This document shows, in pieces, positions 53,028 through 61,110 of a DNA stretch of 64,000 bases. The position numbers and the translations under genes are program-made. A model generated the notes under the pieces. The model was not told the origin of the DNA. It ran no database searches and worked only from the letters and a program-made list of their open reading frames with translations. Each line of letters begins with the position of its first letter. The first letter of the stretch is position 1. The DNA is taken from the NCBI RefSeq assembly GCF_000725125.1, contig NZ_JFCB01000008.1, positions 62,001 to 126,000 of the forward strand, in the 5' to 3' direction. The stretch is from Streptomyces toyocaensis. Its GTDB lineage: Bacteria > Actinomycetota > Actinomycetes > Streptomycetales > Streptomycetaceae.

Positions 53028-54638
53028 ATGGCGAGTGTCCACCTTCCTCATGCACGCGTGCTGTTGCTGCCGTCCATAGTGATGGCCGCGGCGACCGGAG
53101 CCGCCGTCGCGCTGGTGACGGAGCCCGCCAGGACCGCCGTCGGTGTGTGCGGTGCCGTCGCGACCCTGTTCGTGACCGCGGCCGCGGCCGAGGCGGTGCG
53201 CCGCGGCCGCGTACTGCGGGAGACAGCAGCCGGGTACGGGCGTCACCGTGCGTATCTGGAGGCCCGGATCGCCGCCCACGACACGGAGACGCAGTACTTC
53301 ACCCAACAGGTCGTTCCCGCGGCCCTGGATCACCTGCACGCCGGCAACGACCCCGACGAGGTGATCCGCGCCCTGCCCCGGCTCGACCCGGCCTGGGGGG
53401 ACCTGCCGGCGTACCAGATCAGCCTGCTCAGGACGATGCTGAAGATCATCGACGACGAGGAGAACCTGCGCGACTCCTCCCAGCGTTCCTTCGTCAGCAT
53501 CGCCCGCCGCGTCCAGGCGATCGTCCACCAGCAGGCCAAGGAACTGCGGGAGATGGAGGAGGACCACGGCCGCAACCCCGAGGTCTTCGACGACCTGCTC
53601 CGCATCGACCACGGCACCGCGCTGATCGGCCGCCTCGCCGACTCCATCTCGGTCCTCGGCGGTGGCCGTCCGGGACGCCAGTGGCCCCAGCCGGTCGCGC
53701 TCTACAGCGTGCTGCGCGGCGCCATGTCCCGCATCCTCGAGTACCGCCGCATCGACCTGAAGGCGATCGCCAAGATCAACATCAAGGGCATCCACGTCGA
53801 GCCGGTCATCCACGCCGCCGCCGAACTCCTCGACAACGCCACCCGCTACTCCCCGCCGACCAGCAAGGTGAGCGTCACCGCCACGGAGGTGCAGACCGGC
53901 GTCGCCATCGAGATCGAGGACGCCGGCGTCAGCCTCGACGAGCAGGCCCGGGCACGCATCGAGGGCATTCTCGAGCAGGCCCAGCGGGGCGTCGACCTCC
54001 AGGAGATCGGGGCCAACCCGCGTCTCGGACTGGCCGTCGTCGGGCGGCTGTGCACCGCTTTCGACATGAAGGTCTCGCTGCGCGCCTCCGCCTACGGAGG
54101 CGTCCGGGCCGTCCTCGTCGTACCGAGCGAGATGATCACCGACCAGCCCGGTGTGGGCCTCGCCCACGGCATCGGGGCGACCGCCGTGCCCCGCCCGGTC
54201 GACGCCCTCCCCGGCCCCGAGCGCACACCCAAGAAGCGCCGCCCCACCAGCCCCCGCGTTCCTGACGCGGTGGCCGTGGAGGACGACGTCCCCGAGGTCA
54301 CCGAGTGGACCGCCGGCGGCCTGCCGCAGCGCCGGAGCCGGGTGAAGACCCCGCTGGCCCAGCGGTACGCCGAGCAGGCGGCCGCCGAACGGGCCGAGCG
54401 CGGGGCCAGGGAACGCGGCGAGGAGTACCACGACATCTGGGCCGCGCCGGAGCCCGTGAAGAAGAAGCAGAACGACCGCGAACCCGGGCTGTGGGTCGAC
54501 GCCTTCTGGGAGGGCCTGAAGAAGGACCTCGACCCGGGGGTCCACCCCACCGACTTCACCCGGAACCCGACCGCCTACCTGCATCTCATCAACGAACCGG
54601 CCCGCACCGAGGCCGAGGACGAGGGGGACCTCACGTGA
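53028..54638 (+). CDS. cvnA9: Conservon sensor-like ATPase (CvnA/RarA)
   Basis: 536 aa from ATG 53028 (AAGGG upstream). Two N-terminal membrane helices (about 10-30 and 35-55), then a linker and a GHKL ATPase domain (N-box ELLDNATRYSPP near 270, G-box NPRLGLAVVGRL near 330). No phospho-accepting His region is evident. A long charged tail follows (about 380-536). In conservons this protein is the membrane anchor of a heterocomplex resembling a G-protein-coupled system. Position matches S. coelicolor conservon 9, whose S. griseus counterpart (rarA) affects aerial mycelium and antibiotic onset. Confidence 0.92.
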   Translation: MASVHLPHARVLLLPSIVMAAATGAAVALVTEPARTAVGVCGAVATLFVTAAAAEAVRRGRVLRETAAGYGRHRAYLEARIAAHDTETQYFTQQVVPAALDHLHAGNDPDEVIRALPRLDPAWGDLPAYQISLLRTMLKIIDDEENLRDSSQRSFVSIARRVQAIVHQQAKELREMEEDHGRNPEVFDDLLRIDHGTALIGRLADSISVLGGGRPGRQWPQPVALYSVLRGAMSRILEYRRIDLKAIAKINIKGIHVEPVIHAAAELLDNATRYSPPTSKVSVTATEVQTGVAIEIEDAGVSLDEQARARIEGILEQAQRGVDLQEIGANPRLGLAVVGRLCTAFDMKVSLRASAYGGVRAVLVVPSEMITDQPGVGLAHGIGATAVPRPVDALPGPERTPKKRRPTSPRVPDAVAVEDDVPEVTEWTAGGLPQRRSRVKTPLAQRYAEQAAAERAERGARERGEEYHDIWAAPEPVKKKQNDREPGLWVDAFWEGLKKDLDPGVHPTDFTRNPTAYLHLINEPARTEAEDEGDLT

Positions 54639-55042
54639 TCCAGCAGCGAGCCAACTTCGACTGGATGCTCAAGGAGCTCGCCGACGGTGTACCCGGCGTC
54701 GAGATGATCGTGGTGCTGTCCGCCGACGGTCTGCGCATCGCGCGCTACGGAGGCGAGCCGGACGCCGCCGACCGGGTCGCCGCGGCCTGCGCGGGCGTCC
54801 AGAGCCTCGCCGGGGCCGTCGCCCAGGAACTCCCGCACGGAGACGGCGAGATGAAGATGGTGCTCATCGAGATCGACGAGGGCTACTTCTATCTGATGGC
54901 GGCCGGCGCCAACGCCTATCTCGCGGTGCTCTCGGACATGACCTGCGAACCCGGCCGCATGGGCGGCATGATGCGCGACCTCGTCGTCCGCATCGGCGCC
55001 CATCTGACCAGTCCGCCGCGACGGAACGGGCAGACCGTATGA
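54635..55042 (+). CDS. cvnB9: Conservon roadblock/LC7 protein (CvnB/RarB)
   Basis: 135 aa from GTG 54635, overlapping the previous stop as GTGA. Roadblock fold: NFDWMLKELADGVPGVEMIVVLSADGLRIA (8-37) and the C-terminal KMVLIEIDEGYFYLMAAGANAYLAVL (about 74-100). Such proteins act as partners of small GTPases, here the conservon GTPase CvnD. It is translated together with the genes on both sides. Confidence 0.93.
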   Translation: MIQQRANFDWMLKELADGVPGVEMIVVLSADGLRIARYGGEPDAADRVAAACAGVQSLAGAVAQELPHGDGEMKMVLIEIDEGYFYLMAAGANAYLAVLSDMTCEPGRMGGMMRDLVVRIGAHLTSPPRRNGQTV

Positions 55043-55452
55043 CTCCTCCGCAACGCCAGAGGCGCTCCCCCCAGGCCGGGCCTGCTCCGCGACCGGCCGG
55101 ACCGGCCGGTGACAGGGAGGGCCGGGGCGGCAATCCCGAGCGGCTGTACGTCGTCGCCGGCCGCGACGGCGAACGGGCGGACATCGATCTCGTGACGCTG
55201 ATCGTGGCCCGCTCCCCGGACCCCCCGCCCGCGGCCACCCCCGAGCAGGCGGCGCTGCTCAGGCTCTGCGTCGCCCCCCTGTCCGTGGCCGAACTGTCGG
55301 CCTACCTCAGCCTGCCGTTCAGCGTGGTGACCGTGCTGCTCACCGAGCTGCTGACGGCGGAACTGGTCCAGGCGCGCTCGCCGGTCGTCCGCAAGGCGCT
55401 CCCCGACCGTTCCCTTCTCGAAGCGGTGATGCATGGACTTCAAAGGCTCTGA
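55039..55452 (+). CDS. cvnC9: Conservon DUF742 protein (CvnC/RarC)
   Basis: 137 aa from ATG 55039, overlapping the preceding stop by 4 nt (ATGA). A disordered Pro/Arg-rich N-terminus (1-32) is followed by a DUF742 winged-helix-like domain: RLYVVAGRDGERADIDLVTLI and LSVAELSAYLSLPFSVVTVLLTELL. It is the third component of the conservon complex; it may bind the GTPase or the ATPase. Its 3' end overlaps the GTPase gene by 20 nt. Confidence 0.92.
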   Translation: MTPPQRQRRSPQAGPAPRPAGPAGDREGRGGNPERLYVVAGRDGERADIDLVTLIVARSPDPPPAATPEQAALLRLCVAPLSVAELSAYLSLPFSVVTVLLTELLTAELVQARSPVVRKALPDRSLLEAVMHGLQRL

Positions 55453-56053
55453 GACCATCCCGGGACCCCGGGCCGAGGATCAGTTGCCGCACACGGCCCG
55501 GGCCGCGGTGAAGATCGTCGTCGTCGGCGGGTTCGGCGTCGGCAAGACGACCATGGTCGGCTCGGTCAGCGAGATCAAACCGCTGACCACCGAGGAGACC
55601 ATGACGCAGGCCGGCATCGGGGTCGACGACAACTTCGGTTCCCCGTCCAAGACGGCCACCACCGTCGCCATGGACTTCGGCCGCATCAAGATCACGGACC
55701 AACTGGTGCTGTACCTGTTCGGCACCCCGGGCCAGGAGCGCTTCTGGTTCCTGTGGAACGGACTGTTCGAGGGGGCGCTCGGCGCGGTCGTGCTCGTCGA
55801 CACCCGCCGCCTCGAAGTCAGCTTCGACGTCATGGGACGGCTCGAGGAACGCGGCGTGCCGTTCGTGGTCGCCGTCAACTCCTTCCCGGACGCCCCGCGT
55901 TATCCCATCGCCGACCTGCGGTCCGCCCTCGACCTGTCGGAGCGGATCCCCATCATGGAGTGCGACGTGCGGCGCCGCGCCTCCAGCCGGGACGTCCTGA
56001 TGACCCTGACGCGGTTCCTGCACTCCCTCGCCATGACGGGCTCACTCACCTGA
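55433..56053 (+). CDS. cvnD9: Conservon Ras-like GTPase (CvnD/RarD)
   Basis: 206 aa. P-loop GGFGVGKTTMVGS (about 32-44), switch II GTPGQERFW (about 97-105, DxxG replaced by GTPG) and base-recognition segment AVNSFPDAP near 144 in place of NKxD. The nucleotide-binding core is complete, and this variant of the NKxD loop is common to the family. It cycles between GDP and GTP as the switch of the complex. It overlaps the DUF742 gene and is followed by the P450 gene after 66 nt. Confidence 0.93.
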   Translation: MDFKGSETIPGPRAEDQLPHTARAAVKIVVVGGFGVGKTTMVGSVSEIKPLTTEETMTQAGIGVDDNFGSPSKTATTVAMDFGRIKITDQLVLYLFGTPGQERFWFLWNGLFEGALGAVVLVDTRRLEVSFDVMGRLEERGVPFVVAVNSFPDAPRYPIADLRSALDLSERIPIMECDVRRRASSRDVLMTLTRFLHSLAMTGSLT

Positions 56054-56119
56054 CTCCCGGGATCCGTCCTCTCCCTTCTCCTGCCCAGCCCCCTGCCTCC
56101 CCCCTCCGGAGCGACCACT

Positions 56120-57631
56120 GTGACGCCTGAATCCCACTCCCTGACGGGTGATTCCCCGACCGGCACGGACGGTCCCCGGCCCGGACCGCCCCCCGGATGC
56201 CCCGCGCACGGCCCGGGCCCCGGCGGACCGGCCCGGCTGCACGAGTCGGAGGACCTGAGGACGCTGTACGAGGAGCTCCGGGACCGGCACGGTCCGGTGG
56301 CGCCCGTGCTGGTCCACGACGACGTGCCGATGTGGGTGGTGCTCGGTCACGCCGAGAGCCGGCAGCTGGTCCGCACGCCCGCGCAGTACTGCAAGGACAG
56401 CCGCATCTGGTCCCCGCTCCGGGACGGCCTGGTCAAGCCCGACCATCCGCTGATGCCGCACATCGCCTGGCAGCCGATGTGCGCGCACGCCGAGGGCGAC
56501 GAGCACAAGCGGCTGCGCGCCGCCATCGACGCGGCCGTGGCGGCCACCGACTTCCGCGGCCTGCGCCGGCACGTCAACCGCAGCGTGCAGCGGGTCGTCA
56601 ACCGGTTCTGCGAGGCGGGCGAGGCCGACCTGGTCGGCCAGTACGCCGAGCACCTTCCGATGGCCGTGATGTGCCACGTGCTGGGCATGCCGGACGAGTA
56701 CGGCGACCGGATCGTCGAGGCCGCCCGCGACATGATCCGGGGCACCGAGACCGCCATCGCCAGCAACGCCTACGTCATGGGGGCCCTGGAGCGTCTCACC
56801 GCCCGCCGCCGTGCCGAGCCGATGGACGATTTCGCGGGCCGTCTCATCGCCCACCCGGCCGGGCTGACCGACGAGGAGGTCAGCCAGCACCTCAGGGTGG
56901 TACTGATCGCCGCCTTCGAGGCCACCGCCAACCTCCTCGCCCATGTGCTGCGTCAGGTGCTGATCGACCCCCGCTTCCGCTCCCAGCTCAACGGCGGACA
57001 GATGACCGTGCCTCAGGCGGTGGAGCAACTGCTCTGGGACGAGCCGCCGTTCAGTACCATCTTCGCCTACTTCGCCAAGCAGGAGACGGAACTCGGCGGC
57101 CAGCGCATCCGCAAGGGCGACGGACTGCTGTTCGCGCCCGCGCCGGCCAACGTCGATCCGCGCGTGCGTCCCGATCCGACCGCCGACATGCAGGGCAACC
57201 GCTCGCACCTCGCCTTCGGCGGCGGCCCGCACGAGTGCCCCGGCCAGGACATCGGCCGTACCATCGCCGAAGTCGGCGTCGACGCCCTGCTCATGCGGCT
57301 GCCCGACGTGGAGCTCAGCGTCGACGAGGCGGAGCTGTCCTTCACCGAGTCCATCGCCTCGCGGCACCTGGTGGAGCTGCCCGTCCACTTCACGCCCCGG
57401 CCGCAGCAGGACGAGACACAGCGGCCCAGCCACGAGAACGACACGCCCCGGCAGCAGGACTGGCACATCGGCGCCGCCCGCCCGCAGCCCGGGCCGGCCG
57501 GCGCCGCCCCCGTGCGGCCGGAGCCGCGCGTCCAGCCGCCCGTGCCCGTGCCGCCGCTCCCGCCGGTGACGGAACCCGCCCCGCCACGGAACGCCTGGCA
57601 GCGCTTCCTGCGCTGGTGGCGCGGCTACTGA
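56120..57631 (+). CDS. cvnE9: Conservon cytochrome P450 without EXXR (CYP157-type, CvnE/RarE)
   Basis: 503 aa. Heme-binding loop FGGGPHECPG near 372 is intact (Cys ligand). The K-helix EXXR motif is missing: the position reads VEQLLWDEPP near 304, close to the EQSLW described for CYP157 proteins. The I-helix segment LIAAFEATANLL near 265 has an Ala/Glu in place of the usual acid-Thr pair. A Pro-rich C-terminal linker (about 430-490) ends in WQRFLRWWRGY, a likely membrane-binding tail. It is the last gene of the conservon. Its stop overlaps the end of the opposing pseudouridine synthase gene by 7 nt. Confidence 0.9.
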   Translation: MTPESHSLTGDSPTGTDGPRPGPPPGCPAHGPGPGGPARLHESEDLRTLYEELRDRHGPVAPVLVHDDVPMWVVLGHAESRQLVRTPAQYCKDSRIWSPLRDGLVKPDHPLMPHIAWQPMCAHAEGDEHKRLRAAIDAAVAATDFRGLRRHVNRSVQRVVNRFCEAGEADLVGQYAEHLPMAVMCHVLGMPDEYGDRIVEAARDMIRGTETAIASNAYVMGALERLTARRRAEPMDDFAGRLIAHPAGLTDEEVSQHLRVVLIAAFEATANLLAHVLRQVLIDPRFRSQLNGGQMTVPQAVEQLLWDEPPFSTIFAYFAKQETELGGQRIRKGDGLLFAPAPANVDPRVRPDPTADMQGNRSHLAFGGGPHECPGQDIGRTIAEVGVDALLMRLPDVELSVDEAELSFTESIASRHLVELPVHFTPRPQQDETQRPSHENDTPRQQDWHIGAARPQPGPAGAAPVRPEPRVQPPVPVPPLPPVTEPAPPRNAWQRFLRWWRGY

Positions 57632-58575
57632 CCGGTCGCCCAGTCCTCGTACGACGTCCAGGCCGCGAGCGTCCGGCCGCTGGTGAACCGGTGCTCCACG
57701 CCCGTCACCGGGTCGGTGAACTCCAGCCTCCGGGCGAGCAGTTGCAGCGGACGCCGGAAGTCACCGGCCGGGACGGGACCGGTCACCGCCGGATACAGCG
57801 GATCGCCGAGTATCGGCACGCCCAGGGCGTTCATGTGGACCCGCAGCTGATGGGTCTGCCCGGTACCGGGCACCAACCGGTACCGGCCCAGACCGTCCGG
57901 GCGGTGGGCGGCGAGCTCCACACGCGTCACCGCGTTCGGCTCACCCCCGACCTCCCGGGCGGTCAGCGTCCCGCGCTCCTTCACGATCCGGCTGCGCACG
58001 GTACGAGGGAGCTCCAGCGCCGGGTCGTACGGCGCGACGGCCTCGTACTCCTTGTGCACCAGACGGTCGCGGAACAGCGTCTGGTACGCGCCCCGCTCCC
58101 CGGGCCGCACCGTGAACAGCACCAGCCCCGCGGTGAGCCGGTCGAGGCGGTGTGCCGCGCCCAGCTCCGGAATGCCCAGTTCACGGCGGAGCCGGGCGAG
58201 CGCGGTCTGGGTGACGTGGCTGCCGCGCGGGGTGGTGGCCAGGAAGTGGGGCTTGTCGGCGACGACGATGTGCTCGTCCCGGTGGACGACCTCCAACGGG
58301 AACGGCACGGGCACCTCGGCGGGCAGCTCCCGGTGGAACCAGAGGAACATGCCGGGCGCGTACGGTGTGTCCGCCGGTACGGCCCGCCCGTCCGCCCCGA
58401 CGATCAGCCCCGCCGCGAACATCGCGTCCACCGTGCCGGGTCCGGCCGACAGCCGCTGCACCAGGTGCTCCCGCACCGTGGACCACTCCTCCCCGGCGGG
58501 CAGCCGCACCCTCACGGGGTCCACACCGTCGCGCTGCGGCAGGGGAGAGGGCGGGAGGGTGCGTCTACGTCTCAC
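57625..58575 (-). CDS. RNA pseudouridine synthase, RluA family
   Basis: 316 aa from GTG 58575. The RluA catalytic segment GAAHRLDRLTAGLVLF (about 147-162) contains the essential Asp. The nucleotide-pocket segment HKEYEAVAPYD and the C-terminal GTGQTHQLRVHMNALGVPILGDPLYP follow in order. It isomerises uridine in rRNA or tRNA; the target is not predictable. It is convergent with the P450 gene with a 7-nt tail-to-tail overlap. An unlikely in-frame extension to 59184 crosses two other genes and is rejected. Confidence 0.92.
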   Translation of the reverse strand: MRRRRTLPPSPLPQRDGVDPVRVRLPAGEEWSTVREHLVQRLSAGPGTVDAMFAAGLIVGADGRAVPADTPYAPGMFLWFHRELPAEVPVPFPLEVVHRDEHIVVADKPHFLATTPRGSHVTQTALARLRRELGIPELGAAHRLDRLTAGLVLFTVRPGERGAYQTLFRDRLVHKEYEAVAPYDPALELPRTVRSRIVKERGTLTAREVGGEPNAVTRVELAAHRPDGLGRYRLVPGTGQTHQLRVHMNALGVPILGDPLYPAVTGPVPAGDFRRPLQLLARRLEFTDPVTGVEHRFTSGRTLAAWTSYEDWATGQ

Positions 58576-58615
58576 ACCGAGCAAGCGTACGAGGCGGCGG
58601 GCGCCTGTCGGCTCC

Positions 58616-58924
58616 CTAGGGCAGTCGTCCGCCGTCCCGCCCCTCCGGCCCGGGTGGTTCCCCGGGCCGGACCGCACGTGCCAGCTCGGTCTCGATCTCG
58701 TGGCGCGGCCTGCCCTCGGCCCGGGCGTACTCGGCCACCGCGACGCGGACGTCACGGGCGAGGTCGCGCCAGGCCCTCCAGGCGGTCTCCCAGGTGGAGG
58801 TCTGGTGCCCGCTCCACCGGGCGCGGGCGCGCGGATCGTAGGCCTCCCGGAGCTGTCGTACCCGGGCGTGTGCCTCGTCCGCCGCGCGCTGCTTGGCCAC
58901 GAGCTCGTCGAAGGTGTGTGCCAC
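58616..58924 (-). CDS. Small hypothetical helical protein
   Basis: 102 aa from GTG 58924 (AGGA about 10 nt upstream). It is rich in Ala, Arg and Glu, with predicted helices throughout (AKQRAADEAHARVRQLREAYD, TAWRAWRDLARDVRVAVAEYARAEG). A coiled-coil or DNA-associated role is conceivable but I recognise no family. It lies 40 nt upstream of the pseudouridine synthase gene on the same strand, so the two could be co-transcribed. A start at 58969 is less likely. Confidence 0.6.
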   Translation of the reverse strand: MAHTFDELVAKQRAADEAHARVRQLREAYDPRARARWSGHQTSTWETAWRAWRDLARDVRVAVAEYARAEGRPRHEIETELARAVRPGEPPGPEGRDGGRLP

Positions 58925-59050
58925 GCGCCCGGATCCTGGGGCAGCGGCCGGTCCGGACGGGCTCGCCACGCCGTCCGGGACGGGGGGTGGTGCCGTCGTT
59001 CACCCGGTCGGCGCCCCGAGGGGGGCCGGAGGAGTGCTCGGGGGACCGGG

Positions 59051-59896
59051 TCAGGCGGGAGCCGCCGTGCCTTCCTGCTCGGCCTCGATACGGGCATTCC
59101 AGTCCCGCTTGGAGGCCTGCCAGCCGTCCTCGTTGTGGCCGAGCCGCCAGTAACCGGAGATCGACAGGTCCTCGCGCGGGACACCGCGCTCGATCCGCAG
59201 CAGACGGCGCAGTTGCTTCACGAAGTGGGCCTCGCCGTGCACGAAGGCGTGCACCCGGCCCTCGGGGAAGTCGAGATCGCGGACCGCCTCCACCAGTGCC
59301 TCGCCGACGCGCCGGCCGCCCCGGTGCAGCCAGCGCACCTCCACGTCGGAGTCGATCTTCTGCTCCTCCTCGGGGCCCGAGACCTCCACGAAAGCGAACG
59401 CCCGGGCGCCGTGCGGCAGTGTCTCCAGGGCGCGGGCGATCGCGGGCAGTGCGCTCTCGTCGCCGACGAGCAGGTGCCAGTCTGCGGCCGGGTCCGGGGC
59501 GTAGGCGCCGCCGGGGCCCAGGAAACGGACGACCTCGCCCGGCCGCGCGTTCACCGCCCAGGGACCGGCCAGGCCCTCGTCGCCGTGGATCACGAAGTCC
59601 AGGGTCAGCTCGCGGTGCTCGGCGTCCCACTGGCGCACGGTGTACGTACGCGTCACCGGCCACTGCTCGCGAGGGAACTCCTCGCGGATGCGCTGGAGGT
59701 CGAAGGGCTCCGGATAGACCGCGCCCGCGGGCGGGAACAGCAGCTTCACGTAGTGATCGGTGCAGGTGTCCGCGGCGAGGCCGGCGAGGCCCTCGCCGCC
59801 GAGCACGACGCGCTGCATGTGGGGGGTCAGCCGCTCGGTGCGGATCACCTCGGCGGTGTGCGGTGTGCGCGGTGCGCGTCCCGGTCGCTCTGCCAT
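59051..59896 (-). CDS. Siderophore-interacting (ferric-siderophore reductase-like) protein
   Basis: 281 aa from ATG 59896 (GGAGG at 6-nt spacing). FAD-binding domain with TRTYTVRQWDAEHRELTLDFVIHG (about 85-108) and AGPWAVNARPGEVVRFLGPGGAY (about 113-135). An NAD(P)H domain follows with LLVGDESALPAIARALETLP (about 148) and AFVHGEAHFVKQLRR near 222. It should reduce ferric siderophores in the cytosol to release iron. An IdeR/DmdR-type iron box 19 nt upstream indicates repression by iron. Confidence 0.93.
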   Translation of the reverse strand: MAERPGRAPRTPHTAEVIRTERLTPHMQRVVLGGEGLAGLAADTCTDHYVKLLFPPAGAVYPEPFDLQRIREEFPREQWPVTRTYTVRQWDAEHRELTLDFVIHGDEGLAGPWAVNARPGEVVRFLGPGGAYAPDPAADWHLLVGDESALPAIARALETLPHGARAFAFVEVSGPEEEQKIDSDVEVRWLHRGGRRVGEALVEAVRDLDFPEGRVHAFVHGEAHFVKQLRRLLRIERGVPREDLSISGYWRLGHNEDGWQASKRDWNARIEAEQEGTAAPA

Positions 59897-59914
59897 GAGG
59901 TGCCTCCCAGCGGT

Positions 59915-59933
59915 CACGGTTAGGGTTACCTAA
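59915..59933 (-). promoter_or_regulatory. DmdR1/IdeR-type iron box
   Basis: CACGGTTAGGGTTACCTAA (written on the plus strand) matches the TTAGGTTAGGCTAACCTAA iron-box consensus at 14 of 19 positions. It lies 19 nt before the start of the siderophore-interacting gene. Confidence 0.75.
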
Positions 59934-59949
59934 GTTACCACCTCGGGGT

Positions 59950-60882
59950 CTACGCCGAGAGCGTCGTCAGCAGACGCTGCAGCGAACCGCCCAGACCCCA
60001 GCGGACGGCCAGGGAATCGACCCCGGCCGGGTCGCGCGGCGCCCGCGGCAGCGCCGTGTCCACGTCCGGCAGCGGGACGTCCTCCGCGACCCTGACGACC
60101 TTGGGGGCGACCGCGAGGTACGGACGCGCCGTGTCGAGACGCTTGCGCTGCGTCGGTGTGAGTCCGGCCCGCCGGTCGTCCACCGCCGCCAGGATCCCGG
60201 CCAGGTCGCCGAACTCGGCCAGCAGCTTGGCCGCCGTCTTCTCCCCGACGCCGGGCACGCCCGGCAGGCCGTCGCTCGGATCACCGCGCAGCAGCGCCAG
60301 ATCCGCGTACCCCTTGCCGTCCACCCCATACTTCTCGCGCAGCACGGCCTCGTCGGTGACCTGGAGCGTGCCGACACCCTTCAGCGGATACAGCACGCGC
60401 ACCCCTCGCGCGTCGTCCACCAGCTGGTACAGGTCGCGGTCGCCGGTGACGATGTCGACCGGCCCCGTGGCCCGGGCGGTGAACGTCCCGATCACGTCGT
60501 CCGCCTCGTACCCGGCGACCCCCACGCGTGCGATGCCCACCGCGTCGAGCACCGTCTCGATGACCGGCACCTGCGGCGTCAGCGTGTCGGGCACCTCCTC
60601 CTCGTCAGGGCCCTCCCCGCGCTCCTCCGCGACCCGGTGCGCCTTGTAGGAGGGGATCAGTTCCACCCGCCACTGTGGGCGCCAGTCGGCGTCCATGCAG
60701 GCCACCAGGCGGTCCGGCCGGTGGTCCCTGACGAGCCGGTCGATGAAGTCCAGCAGTCCGCGCACGGCGTTCACCGGCGTGCCGTCGGGGGCGCGCACGG
60801 ACTCGGGGACCCCGAAGTAGGCGCGGAAGTACAGGGAGGCGGTGTCGAGGAGCATCAGTCGTCCGGTCACGTCCCGCATCAT
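59950..60882 (-). CDS. 5'-3' exonuclease (PIN/H3TH, DNA polymerase I-type)
   Basis: 310 aa if started at ATG 60882, 306 aa if the leaderless GTG at 60870 (VTGRLMLLDTASLYFRAYFG) is used. Metal-binding acidic residues are seen in LLDTASLYFRAYFG, RPDRLVACMDAD and VAGYEADDVIGTFTARA, VDIVTGDRDLYQLV; an H3TH segment GVPGVGEKTAAKLLAEFG is near 200. It corresponds to the detached 5' nuclease domain of DNA polymerase I, for primer removal and flap repair. A PafBC-type promoter overlaps the start region, favouring the GTG start. Confidence 0.9.
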   Translation of the reverse strand: MMRDVTGRLMLLDTASLYFRAYFGVPESVRAPDGTPVNAVRGLLDFIDRLVRDHRPDRLVACMDADWRPQWRVELIPSYKAHRVAEERGEGPDEEEVPDTLTPQVPVIETVLDAVGIARVGVAGYEADDVIGTFTARATGPVDIVTGDRDLYQLVDDARGVRVLYPLKGVGTLQVTDEAVLREKYGVDGKGYADLALLRGDPSDGLPGVPGVGEKTAAKLLAEFGDLAGILAAVDDRRAGLTPTQRKRLDTARPYLAVAPKVVRVAEDVPLPDVDTALPRAPRDPAGVDSLAVRWGLGGSLQRLLTTLSA

Positions 60883-60900
60883 GCCGCACGGCACCGACAG
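60878..60900 (-). promoter_or_regulatory. PafBC-like promoter of the 5'-3' exonuclease
   Basis: On the minus strand CTGTCGGTG, exactly 8 nt, then CATGAT. The upstream box differs from TTGTCRGTG only at base 1, and the -10 differs at its first base (C for T). Transcription from it would begin at the in-frame GTG at 60870. Confidence 0.6.
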
Positions 60901-60930
60901 CGCCCGGCAGGAAGCACGCCGTCGCGCACA

Positions 60931-60946
60931 GCGCAACCAGTTGCGC
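60931..60946. promoter_or_regulatory. Perfect palindrome upstream of the osmoprotectant transporter
   Basis: GCGCAAC and GTTGCGC (7-bp arms) are separated by 2 nt, 165 nt before the transporter start. Further GCGCA/TGCGC half-sites flank it at about 60923 and 60949. Probable operator for an HTH regulator of unknown identity. Confidence 0.5.
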
Positions 60947-61110
60947 GATGCGCTACTCCTGTGAGGCGGCACACGAACACGTTTGCCCTGTGCAAAACCG
61001 GGGAGGCGCCGCCCCGGAGCGATACCGGTTACAGATTCAACTGTCGTGGGCCGTGTGAGCCGTCCGCCGGACACCGCTCCTGTCCTTTGCCGTCGAGACA
61101 AGAGGTACGC

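Noticed and set aside
56197-59898. Plus-strand frame of over 1200 codons across the P450 and the minus-strand genes beyond it
   Set aside because: Arg/Ala/Pro-rich frame-shifted reading of the P450 and antisense of three well-supported genes.
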